This document shows positions 1-6,861 of a DNA stretch of 35,627 bases, one piece after another; position 1 is the first letter of the stretch; every line of letters begins with the position of its first letter. Location: contig JACRCX010000067.1 of assembly GCA_016218815.1 (NCBI GenBank), positions 1-35,627 of the forward strand, given 5' to 3'. The notes beneath the pieces are model-generated. The model did not search any database and was not told the origin of the DNA. It saw only the letters and a list, made by a program, of their open reading frames with translations. The stretch comes from Deltaproteobacteria bacterium. GTDB lineage: Bacteria; Myxococcota_A; Polyangia; DRWM01; JAAZOP01. Made by a program: the position numbers and the translations under genes.

Positions 1-25
1 CCGGCGCGGCGCCTCGCCGCGCCGG
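1..25. repeat. GC-rich hairpin, 10-bp perfect stem
   Basis: Bases 1-10 and 16-25 are perfect reverse complements around a 5-nt loop (gcctc). No T tract follows, so it is not a canonical intrinsic terminator. It may be part of a structure cut by the window edge. Confidence 0.5.
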
Positions 26-157
26 GGCACCCGCACCCAGGCCCTCCCCACCTCTCCAGCCGACCTCTCCACCTCTCCTTGGCCGGCTCCGGAAAACCGT
101 GACGCGTCGTCACGAACCATGGGGTTAGTAGTACAGATAGGGGGATCCGAATCCGAA

Positions 158-177
158 CCGCGGGCTTCAGCCCGCGG
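158..177. repeat. REP-like palindrome
   Basis: Two 9-nt arms, ccgcgggct (158-166) and agcccgcgg (169-177), flank a 2-nt loop (tc). The shape resembles short dispersed palindromes of the REP class. No second copy was seen in this window, so the repeat status is inferred from form only. Confidence 0.45.
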
Positions 178-191
178 TTTCGCGGCTGCAG

Positions 192-251
192 CGCGATCGT
201 GGGGTGATCGAGGGCGTGGACGTGATCGTGAACGTGCTCGTGCTCGCGCCC
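192..251. repeat. Left inverted arm of hexanucleotide repeats
   Basis: Read on the minus strand from 251 to 204, this is eight in-register hexamers: gggcgc, gagcac, gagcac, gttcac, gatcac, gtccac, gccctc, gatcac. A short acgatcgcg-containing end follows, down to 192. The right arm (709-840) uses the same hexamers in the same outward order. The 19 nt at 233-251 are a perfect inverted copy of 745-763. The arms flank the four-helix-bundle gene at 340-693. Confidence 0.75.
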
Positions 252-339
252 ATGTTCGGCTCCCTGCTCCCGCTGTTCCCCATCCCCCCTCCTCCTCCGG
301 ACGCAACACTTCTCCCTCTCCCCGCGATCGATCCTGGCC

Positions 340-693
340 ATGTCTTTTTCTCACGAGCGTCTTGATGTCTACCGCTGTGCCACTGCCCATCTTGCCCTGG
401 CCTTGCGTCTGATCGCCGGCTTTCCCCGCGGCCACGCCTACCTCGCCGATCAGCTCCGGCGCGCGGCCCTCTCAATTCCGCTGAACATCGCCGAGGGGGT
501 CGGCAGACCCTCGCCCGACGATCGGCGGCGACACCTCGCCATCGCCCGGGGCTCGGCGATGGAGTGTGCGGCGGTGTTCGATGCTGGCCGGATGCTCGGC
601 CTGTTATCGGAGGAGGCGGCGGGAGAGGCGAAGGCACTGCCGGAGAGGATCGTGCAGATGCTGACCAAGATGGGGGCGGGGCAGAGGGGGTAG
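340..693 (+). CDS. Four helix bundle protein (23S rRNA IVP family)
   Basis: The 117-residue protein has the size and sequence pattern of the four-helix-bundle family first described from intervening sequences of 23S rRNA genes. It opens with a short helix (FSHERLDVYR), has the central block QLRRAALSIPLNIAEGVGR, and continues with a helix containing ARGSAMECAAVFDAGRMLG. That central block (R-R-A-x-x-S-I-P-x-N-I-A-E-G) is the family signature. No catalytic residues are known for the family. Relatives include the accessory protein of diversity-generating retroelements, but no reverse transcriptase is present here. The ATG at 340 starts just before the conserved region and has no clear Shine-Dalgarno. 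The gene stands alone between two inverted hexanucleotide arms (192-251 and 709-840), suggesting that gene plus arms form one cassette. Its role here is unknown. Confidence 0.85.
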   Translation: MSFSHERLDVYRCATAHLALALRLIAGFPRGHAYLADQLRRAALSIPLNIAEGVGRPSPDDRRRHLAIARGSAMECAAVFDAGRMLGLLSEEAAGEAKALPERIVQMLTKMGAGQRG

Positions 694-708
694 GGGGAGG
701 GAGGGGTC

Positions 709-840
709 GAGCACGGGCGCGGGCGCGGGTGCGGGCGCGGGCGCGGGCGCGAGCACGAGCACGAGCACGAGCACGTCCACGATCACGATCACGATCACGA
801 TCACGATCACGATCAAGGTCACGATCGCGATCACGATGGC
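709..840. repeat. Right arm: 22 in-register hexanucleotide repeats
   Basis: The stretch reads as 22 consecutive 6-nt units fitting G-N-N-C-N-C or one change from it. In order these are gagcac, six gggcgc-type units (one gggtgc), four gagcac, one gtccac, five gatcac, then gatcaa, ggtcac, gatcgc, gatcac and gatggc. It is not a CRISPR because there are no spacers. It mirrors the shorter left arm at 192-251. It lies between the four-helix-bundle stop and the next gene, and its translated frames are meaningless Arg-Ala/Arg-Asp or Val-Ile repeats. Confidence 0.85.
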
Positions 841-894
841 GCGGCTGCCGCGCGTCGGGTGGGTTGTGATACCTTGTGGTCGGCGGGGGTTGCC

Positions 895-3468
895 ATGAGC
901 GACGGTGCGGGGAGGCTGATGACGGGGAGGCCGGAGGGGCGGGGGCTCGGTGCGAGCGCGGCCGCCGTCGTTCTTGCGGCGATCGTGGCTCCGGGGTCGG
1001 CGCTCGCGCAACTCGAAGCGGGGGCGACGACGGCAACCGTGAGTGCGGACGCGCCGACGGCGGCCAACGGCGGGACGGCGGCGCCGGGGAGGCCCTGCAT
1101 TCCGGCAGAGTTGGCGGAGGCGCTGCGAGGATGCATTGCGGCGACGGAGGGGGAGAGACAGGGGGAGGGGGAGGGACTGGGAGGGGCGGCGGGGGGAGAG
1201 CCCGACGCGGTGTGGTGCGAGGCGAGAGTGGAAGCCGCGAGCGATGCGGCCGGCGAATCGGCTCCTGTGGGACCATCGATTCGGGGATGGGCGGGACTGT
1301 CCGAACGGTGGCGCGCTCTTTCGGAGATGCGGACAGCCTACTTGATCGAAATGGAAATTGACGCGAGGGAGATGTTGCTCCGCAAGTTGCCGGAACGCGA
1401 TCCGAGGGAACCCGAGGCTCGTTTCCGGCTTGGTCAGCTGTACCTCGAGCTGGCAGAGGGCCGGCGCTACAGGGTCGGAGAGCTGGAGATGGAGTTGGAG
1501 CGGCTCGATGCCGAACGGGATCCCGAGCGATGGCGCGAGACGGTCGCAGGGATCGGCGAGGCGCGCAGCGGAGTCGAGGATGCGAGCGACGCCGCCATCG
1601 CCGAGCTGAGGATCGTCGTTGAGCAATTCCCGGAGTGGGAGCTGGCCGCCGAGGCGGCCTTCTTCCTCGCGATGGCACTGGACGATCGCGGTCGGGATGC
1701 GGGGGAGCCAGGCGAGCGCGAGGAGTGGGCGGGGAGGGCCTTCGAGGTGCGAAGTCGACTCGTACGCGACTACCCGGACAGCGAGTGGGCAGCCATGGCG
1801 CAGGCGGAGATGGCAGACTACCTCCGCGCCCGCGGCGCGCCTCCGGTGGAAGTCCTGGCGAGCTACGAGTCGGCCTTGCAGACGCCGGATTCGGCGGCCT
1901 ACGTCTACGCCCTGTACATGCGAGCCTGGACCCTCGACGACCTCGGACGGTTCCACGAGGCGATCATCGCATTCCTGGAAACGGAAGCCTGGGCCGCGCA
2001 TCGTCCGGAGAACGGTGTCTGGGCAGAACTGGGGACGCTGGCGCGGATCGACCTGCTGCGCGTGCTGGAGGACTTGCCGCGGGCGGCGGAGGGGAGGGCG
2101 GGGGTGGGGGATGTGGAGGGGGCGGCGGAGGGGTACGAGTGTTTTGGCGAGGTGCCGACGGCTGATGGACGGCGGGTGGTCGAGGCGCTGGCCGAGGCCG
2201 TCGAGCTGCGGCTGATGAACGAACAGACCGAGGCGGCGGAACGGGATGTAGAACTGGCCGGGAAGCGGGCGGGGGATGACGAGGTTGCGCAGCGGCGGGC
2301 CGCGGAGGCGGCGTTCGCGCTTGCGGAGGAGCCGGTAGCGAGAGGGGACTGGACCGCGGTGGTGGAACGGATGGAGGGATACGTGGAGACGGAGGCGGAG
2401 CGGGGAGGACGCGATCTGGCGGTGAGGGCGAGGGTGAGGCTGGCGCAGGCGCATGGCGAGTTGGCGAACTGCGCGGGCGTGGCGACGGTGCGGGAGATGC
2501 GCCGGTGCCGCGAGCACCGGGATCAGGCTTTCGAATACGCGCAGGACGCGGCGGAGATGGTGCCAACAAGGACGGCGCCGGGGGGCGTTGAGGGCGGAGG
2601 GTTTTTCCCGCACGACGCGGTGGGGCCGGACCTGGCGGGAACGGTCCAGTGCGGGTTGGAAGGGGCGACGGAGGAAGAACGGCCGATGGTCCTTGCCGAG
2701 CGGATGCAGGCGCTGGGAGGGGCGCTCGCGCAGGCGTACTTCTACCTCGGCGAACGGAACTTGGAGCAGTTCCTGGCGATGGAGCCGCCGGAGTTCGACC
2801 CGGGCGACTGGAGTCCGGATCCCGGTGAGTGCGAGCCGTTCCGTGAGAATCGCGAGTACATGGCCGTGTGCATGGACACGCAGAGGTACAAGGAGTGGAC
2901 GGAGAAGGCGCTCAACCCGTTCGTGTTGGAGCGGGTGGGGCGATTCGACGCAGCGCGCCGGAGCTGGGAGGTGATCGCCTACTTCGACGCACCCGAGTGG
3001 GAGATCGCCGCTGCGCGACGGATCGGTGACATGAACCTCGTTTTGTGGCGCGACGTGGTGGATGCCCCCGTTCCTCCCGCCTTCCTGCAGCCGGAGTTTG
3101 CCGCGGTGGGCTTGGCGTACCGGCGGCAGATTGCGGAGGAGGCAGAGCCGTTCCGGCGGCGGGTGATGGAGGCGTACGAGTATTGCGTTGCGGCGGCGAC
3201 GTGGGCGGAGGAATGGACGGGGGATGCCTCGGCATGCGAGGCGGCGCTGGAGGAGCTGGACCCGCAGGGTCATCCGGGGTTGCGCGAGGTCTTCGCGCTT
3301 CCGATGGCGGCGCCGGTGCATTTCGCCGTCCCGGACATTGACCTCGGACCGGCCGTGGGTCAGCCGGGTGAAGAGCGGCCAAGTCCGGCCGTTCCCGTCG
3401 CGGGCGCACCTACTCTTGATGCGGCCGGGCGGTACCGTTTCCACGCTGGTGGCGACGGGCCGGAGTGA
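895..3468 (+). CDS. Secreted TPR-repeat protein
   Basis: The protein has 857 residues from the ATG at 895. An upstream in-frame GTG at 859 is possible but would put extra residues before the signal peptide. The N-terminus carries a hydrophobic segment ending in a type I cleavage site, ALA|Q (residues 36-39), so export is likely. The mature part is rich in Ala, Glu and Arg. It contains several TPR-like helical pairs, for example ARFRLGQLYLELAEG, AAEAAFFLAMALDDRG and YVYALYMRAWTLDDLGRFHEA, the last with classic TPR spacing. The best repeats lie between about residues 165 and 390; the C-terminal half is less regular. Such proteins are usually periplasmic or outer-membrane scaffolds. No enzyme motif is visible. 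It precedes a HEAT-repeat lipoprotein by 118 nt, so the two may share an envelope-related role, which is an inference. Confidence 0.8.
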   Translation: MSDGAGRLMTGRPEGRGLGASAAAVVLAAIVAPGSALAQLEAGATTATVSADAPTAANGGTAAPGRPCIPAELAEALRGCIAATEGERQGEGEGLGGAAGGEPDAVWCEARVEAASDAAGESAPVGPSIRGWAGLSERWRALSEMRTAYLIEMEIDAREMLLRKLPERDPREPEARFRLGQLYLELAEGRRYRVGELEMELERLDAERDPERWRETVAGIGEARSGVEDASDAAIAELRIVVEQFPEWELAAEAAFFLAMALDDRGRDAGEPGEREEWAGRAFEVRSRLVRDYPDSEWAAMAQAEMADYLRARGAPPVEVLASYESALQTPDSAAYVYALYMRAWTLDDLGRFHEAIIAFLETEAWAAHRPENGVWAELGTLARIDLLRVLEDLPRAAEGRAGVGDVEGAAEGYECFGEVPTADGRRVVEALAEAVELRLMNEQTEAAERDVELAGKRAGDDEVAQRRAAEAAFALAEEPVARGDWTAVVERMEGYVETEAERGGRDLAVRARVRLAQAHGELANCAGVATVREMRRCREHRDQAFEYAQDAAEMVPTRTAPGGVEGGGFFPHDAVGPDLAGTVQCGLEGATEEERPMVLAERMQALGGALAQAYFYLGERNLEQFLAMEPPEFDPGDWSPDPGECEPFRENREYMAVCMDTQRYKEWTEKALNPFVLERVGRFDAARRSWEVIAYFDAPEWEIAAARRIGDMNLVLWRDVVDAPVPPAFLQPEFAAVGLAYRRQIAEEAEPFRRRVMEAYEYCVAAATWAEEWTGDASACEAALEELDPQGHPGLREVFALPMAAPVHFAVPDIDLGPAVGQPGEERPSPAVPVAGAPTLDAAGRYRFHAGGDGPE

Positions 3469-3586
3469 TTGCGCCGGACCGTTCGAACCGCGTACCTTCC
3501 GCTTCGCCGAGGGCGCGTCCGCCACGGAGCGGGTCGGCGGACGGGCGGGCCGGAGTCTTGCGGCCTTCGCTCGGCGAGGAGCACGA

Positions 3587-5659
3587 ATGATGCGGTGGAA
3601 GGGAATGGTGGTGGTGTGCTGCGGACTGGCCGGCGGATTCGCGGCGTGTGGCGGGAAGAAGGGCGGCGGAAACCCGGAGGCGGGGGCGGGATCCGCGACG
3701 GGTCCGGCGGCGGATGTGGGGGTCGCGGCAGACGCGGCGGAGGCGGCGCCGCCGGCCGTGCCGGGCGAGGCGGAGCTGCTTGCGCTGCTCGCGGGGCTCG
3801 ACGAGTGGTCGCCGCGACTGACGGATACGCTGGCCGCGTTCCAGTGGTCGTCGGCCGAGGTGCTGGCGAAGGTGGACGCCGCCAGGATCCTGCCGCACCT
3901 GGAGGCGACGCTGTCCGACGATCGGCTGCTGGCGACGGCGATCCTCGTGGACAAGGGGTACGTCCCGGACGCGGCGCTGGCGGAGAAGCTGTTCGCCCGG
4001 CTGGGCAAGTCCCGTCCGGCGGGCGACATCGTGGCCGACGTCGAGGGGGTGTCCGAGGCGGAGGCCGGGGCGATCGTGGATCTGCTTTCGCTCGGGTGCG
4101 AGGCGGCCGTGCCTCCCGCGCTGGCGGCGATCGAGGCGGCGACCTGGGACGGCGGCGGCGCGGGTCCATGGGCGTTCGAGCTGCTCGGGTGGTGCCCGTT
4201 GGATGCCGCCACGACCGGGCGCGTGATGGCGGTCACGACGATGCTGATCGAGCAGGTGGATGCGCAGATCCGAGAAATCCGGCAGGGCGGCTACGCGACG
4301 ATGGACCAGGAGAAGCAGGCGAACCGTGCGATCCGGCTGGCGGGGCGGGCGCTGGGCGCGCTCCGTCACGGAGACCGGGCGACGGCGGTCCCGTTCCTGG
4401 TCGAGCGGCTGGGGCACCGCTGGGTGGGCGACGGGGCGTTCGTGGCGCTCGCCTTGATGAGCGGCGGCGGTGAGGACATCCCTGCGGCGTTGGGGCGTGC
4501 GAGCGGGGTGCGGGCCGACGCGCTGCGGGCGCTGGGCGGCGACGTCCAGGCGGCGGCCAAGATGGCGAAGGGCAGGCCGAAGCCCGAGGACTTCAGCGCG
4601 TGGCGCGCGGTCGCCGTGACGACGGCGGCGCCGGAGGTGGTCAGCCGGGTGCTCGAGGAGCTGTCGGCGGTGGAGGACGTGACCGAGGCGGCGCGGTTGG
4701 CGGAAATGGCGGTCGAGGCGTTCGCGCAGGCGCCGGAGCTGATGGCCTCGGCGCCGTTCCACGGCGCGGCCGGCGCCCGATCGCGTTCGGTGGAGTTCGC
4801 GGACCCGGCGGTGCGCGAGGACGTGGACGGGTTGCAGGCGAAGATCGTCGAGGCGATCGCGGGGACGGCGCCGCTGGACTACGAGCTGTTCGCGCGGCTG
4901 CCGGCGCTGGCGGTGACGCAGGTGCGGCTGGACCGGGTGGACGACGCGCTGGCGACCGTTGCCCTGGCCGAAGCGATGCGCGACGGCGTGTCGAACGCCC
5001 TGATGAACATCGACTTCGGGTCGATGTCGACGCGGGAGCTGAGCCGGCGCTCGGAGTGGTCGCTGGCGCTGATCGGCTTCGACTTCGAGTCGCTGCTGCA
5101 GACGTTGCGGCGGTTCCGCGGCGCGCAGCTCGTGCGCATGACGCTGGAGGAGCGGCTGCGAGCGCGTCCGCTCGTGCTGGAGCCGGCGGAGTTGGAGGAG
5201 GCGGTGCGTGCGGCGCAGGCGGCGGGGCGGAAGGGGGATGCCGGCTACGCGGGGAAGATCGCGGAGTGGACCCGGCGGATGCCGCGGGGCGAGCTGCCGG
5301 AGCTGTTGGCGGAGATGCGGGACGTGGGCCCGTTGCGGGCGCTGGGGTCGCTGGGCCTGCCGGAGGCGGCGGAGGGGATTGTGCCGCTGGTGCCGAAGGA
5401 GGGGTTTGCGCGCGAGGTCGTCTACGCGATGGCCGGCCGGGACGGGGCGACGGACGAGCAGCTTGCGACGTGGCTCGGGTCGACGGAGGCGAACGTGCGT
5501 TTCCACGCCGCGTGGGCCATCGGGCGGCGCCGGGCGGAGGGGCTGCTGGACCGGGTGCAGGCCGTGCTGGGGGCGGAGAAGGACCTGCGGGTGCAGGTCG
5601 CGCTGCGGTACGCGATCGTACAGCTCACGACGCCGGAGGCGCCGCCCCCGCCGTCTTGA
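3587..5659 (+). CDS. HEAT-repeat lipoprotein
   Basis: The ATG at 3587 is chosen because gaggag at 3576-3581 gives a good ribosome site and the protein then begins with a lipoprotein signal (hydrophobic residues 7-20, Cys21 after GFAA). The stop-free frame further upstream overlaps the TPR gene and is not coding. The product is about 690 residues. After Cys21 comes a Gly/Lys-rich then Ala-rich linker, followed by a long all-helical region with HEAT or PBS-lyase-like repeats. Short helical pairs such as GDRATAVPFLVERLGHRWVG appear near residue 260. The C-terminal part has TEANVRFHAAWAIGRRRAEG and LRVQVALRYAIVQL. These repeats normally mediate protein contacts. No catalytic motif was found. Likely anchored in the inner or outer membrane and facing the periplasm. 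Confidence 0.82.
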   Translation: MMRWKGMVVVCCGLAGGFAACGGKKGGGNPEAGAGSATGPAADVGVAADAAEAAPPAVPGEAELLALLAGLDEWSPRLTDTLAAFQWSSAEVLAKVDAARILPHLEATLSDDRLLATAILVDKGYVPDAALAEKLFARLGKSRPAGDIVADVEGVSEAEAGAIVDLLSLGCEAAVPPALAAIEAATWDGGGAGPWAFELLGWCPLDAATTGRVMAVTTMLIEQVDAQIREIRQGGYATMDQEKQANRAIRLAGRALGALRHGDRATAVPFLVERLGHRWVGDGAFVALALMSGGGEDIPAALGRASGVRADALRALGGDVQAAAKMAKGRPKPEDFSAWRAVAVTTAAPEVVSRVLEELSAVEDVTEAARLAEMAVEAFAQAPELMASAPFHGAAGARSRSVEFADPAVREDVDGLQAKIVEAIAGTAPLDYELFARLPALAVTQVRLDRVDDALATVALAEAMRDGVSNALMNIDFGSMSTRELSRRSEWSLALIGFDFESLLQTLRRFRGAQLVRMTLEERLRARPLVLEPAELEEAVRAAQAAGRKGDAGYAGKIAEWTRRMPRGELPELLAEMRDVGPLRALGSLGLPEAAEGIVPLVPKEGFAREVVYAMAGRDGATDEQLATWLGSTEANVRFHAAWAIGRRRAEGLLDRVQAVLGAEKDLRVQVALRYAIVQLTTPEAPPPPS

Positions 5660-5740
5660 ACGCCCGTGTCGCCGCGGCGCGCGTGCGTGGTCGCGGAGGG
5701 ACGGCGATGCCCGAGGGTGGCTGGTTTCGGAGGTGAGCGC

Positions 5741-6499
5741 ATGGTTGGGCGGGAACCGTCGGGGGGGAAGGAAGCGTCGGCCTCCGTCCCTTCGGCCCGG
5801 CACATCGGAATCGTCGGCTGCAGCGCTCCGGGCGCCGCACTGTGCTTTCAGACGATCTGCACCGAGGGTGCGGCTCTCCTGCGAGCGAGGCACGCGCATC
5901 CGCCGGTGAGCCTTCACGTCCATTCTTTTCACGAGTACATGCGATTCATCGAGGCGGGGGACTGGCGCGGGGTGGCGGACCTGATGCTGTCCTCCGCGGA
6001 GAAGCTCGCGTCGATCGGAGCGGAGCTGCTGATCGCCCCCGACAACACGATCCACCAGGCGCTTGAGCTGTTCCGGGGCGGCTCGCCGCGCCCGTGGCTG
6101 CACATCGCCGAGGAGGTCGCGGCGGAGGTGAAGCGGCTGCGCTGTCGCCGCGTCGCGCTGCTGGGGACGAAGTTCCTGATGGAGGGACCGGTGTATCCGC
6201 CCGCGTTCGCGGCGCGGGGAATCGAGTACCGGATCCCGGAGCCCGACGAGCGCGAACGGATCAACGCCCACATCTTCGGCGACATGGTGGAGGGCCGTTT
6301 CACGTCCGAGGCTCGGGCGTATTTCCTGAAGGTCGTCGAGCGCCTGCGCCGGGACGGCTGCGACGCCGTGGGGATGTGCTGCACGGAGATCCCCCTGCTG
6401 CTGCGCCCCGAGGACACGCCGTTGCCGCTCCTGGATTCGACGCGCCTGCTGGCGCGGGCGGCCCTGAGGTGGTCGACCGGGGGTGGGAGCGCCGCGTGA
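5741..6499 (+). CDS. Aspartate/glutamate racemase family protein, one catalytic Cys missing
   Basis: The protein has 252 residues from the ATG at 5741, preceded by cggagg at 5728-5733. It begins with a racemase-like Rossmann segment (HIGIVGCSAPGAAL) and has the two active-site regions of the cofactor-independent Asp/Glu racemase superfamily. The second is intact: MCCTEIPLLL, with Cys214 directly before Thr-Glu. The first normally reads P-C-N-T-x-H but here is APDNTIH, with Asp101 where Cys is expected. Classical aspartate racemases use both cysteines as opposing acid/base groups, so ordinary two-base racemisation is unlikely. It may be a one-base variant, an isomerase or a lyase of the same fold. 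Cytoplasmic, with no signal peptide. It follows the HEAT lipoprotein by 81 nt and may be co-transcribed. Confidence 0.8.
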   Translation: MVGREPSGGKEASASVPSARHIGIVGCSAPGAALCFQTICTEGAALLRARHAHPPVSLHVHSFHEYMRFIEAGDWRGVADLMLSSAEKLASIGAELLIAPDNTIHQALELFRGGSPRPWLHIAEEVAAEVKRLRCRRVALLGTKFLMEGPVYPPAFAARGIEYRIPEPDERERINAHIFGDMVEGRFTSEARAYFLKVVERLRRDGCDAVGMCCTEIPLLLRPEDTPLPLLDSTRLLARAALRWSTGGGSAA

Positions 6500-6597
6500 C
6501 TTGAGCATCTACCCTCGGCGGCGGGGGAAGGTCGACGATTCTCGAGCGGGCGGGGTCGCCACCGAGCGGACGAGGGGATGGGGAGGGACAGGCGTTT

Positions 6598-6861
6598 TCA
6601 GTTGACGAAACCGACACTGGGGAAGAGGAGCGCGGCGCGGAGCGGCTCGGCCCACGAGGCGGGGTCGAGCAGCGGGTCGCGGTTGCCTGCGGCGACCAGC
6701 TCTTCGTAGCGGGCCTTGAACGCGGCATCGGCGGTCCAGTCGAAGGCGGGGTTGCGGAAGCGGGCGAAGTCGAGGATACCGACGAGCGGACAGACGGGAA
6801 CGTCGTCCCCGGCCTTCGGCCTTCCCGTGCCGGCGGCCGAGGAGAGGAGGGGAAGAGCCAT
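6598..6861 (-). CDS. Small hypothetical protein, head-to-head with the VIT/VWA gene
   Basis: The minus-strand frame from the ATG at 6861 gives an 87-residue protein ending FPSVGFVN. I believe it may be real because nearly all codons end in G or C. The amino acid mix is also balanced (VGILDFARFRNPAFDW, FKARYEELVAAGNRDP), unlike the Arg/Pro-rich shadow frames. It has no membrane segment or known motif. The region has no competing plus-strand gene, because the lipoprotein at 6860 starts where this one begins. The two ATG codons overlap on opposite strands, and no clear Shine-Dalgarno precedes this one, which counts against the start. It could instead be the remnant 3' end of a longer lost gene. 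I do not recognise the family. Confidence 0.45.
   Translation of the reverse strand: MALPLLSSAAGTGRPKAGDDVPVCPLVGILDFARFRNPAFDWTADAAFKARYEELVAAGNRDPLLDPASWAEPLRAALLFPSVGFVN

Larger units (their letters stand above)
1..339. other. Gene-free leader region with hairpins and repeats
   Basis: No convincing coding region is visible in these bases. Long frames cross the stretch on both strands, but they translate into low-complexity Arg/Pro/Ser sequence typical of stop-poor GC-rich DNA. The stretch holds a hairpin at its left edge, a REP-like palindrome at 158-177, and the left arm of a hexanucleotide inverted repeat (192-251) that is mirrored on the far side of the next gene. A pyrimidine-rich tract at about 255-325 precedes the gene at 340. 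Confidence 0.6.

Noticed and set aside
1..25. Intrinsic terminator
   Set aside because: A strong hairpin, but no run of T follows on either strand within the window.
340..693. Diversity-generating retroelement accessory protein (Avd)
   Set aside because: The fold is related, but no reverse transcriptase, template repeat or variable-repeat target was found nearby.
709..840. CRISPR array
   Set aside because: Units are 6 nt and contiguous with no spacers, and no cas genes are present.
604..4236. Minus-strand open frame of 1210 codons
   Set aside because: Lies antisense to the TPR and HEAT genes and translates to Arg/Pro/His-rich sequence, with the hexamer tract read as Val-Ile repeats; no domain. 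An effect of few stop codons in GC-rich DNA.
3410..6508. Minus-strand open frame of 1032 codons
   Set aside because: Antisense to the HEAT lipoprotein and racemase, which have signals, motifs and ribosome sites; this frame is Arg/His/Gln-rich without motifs.
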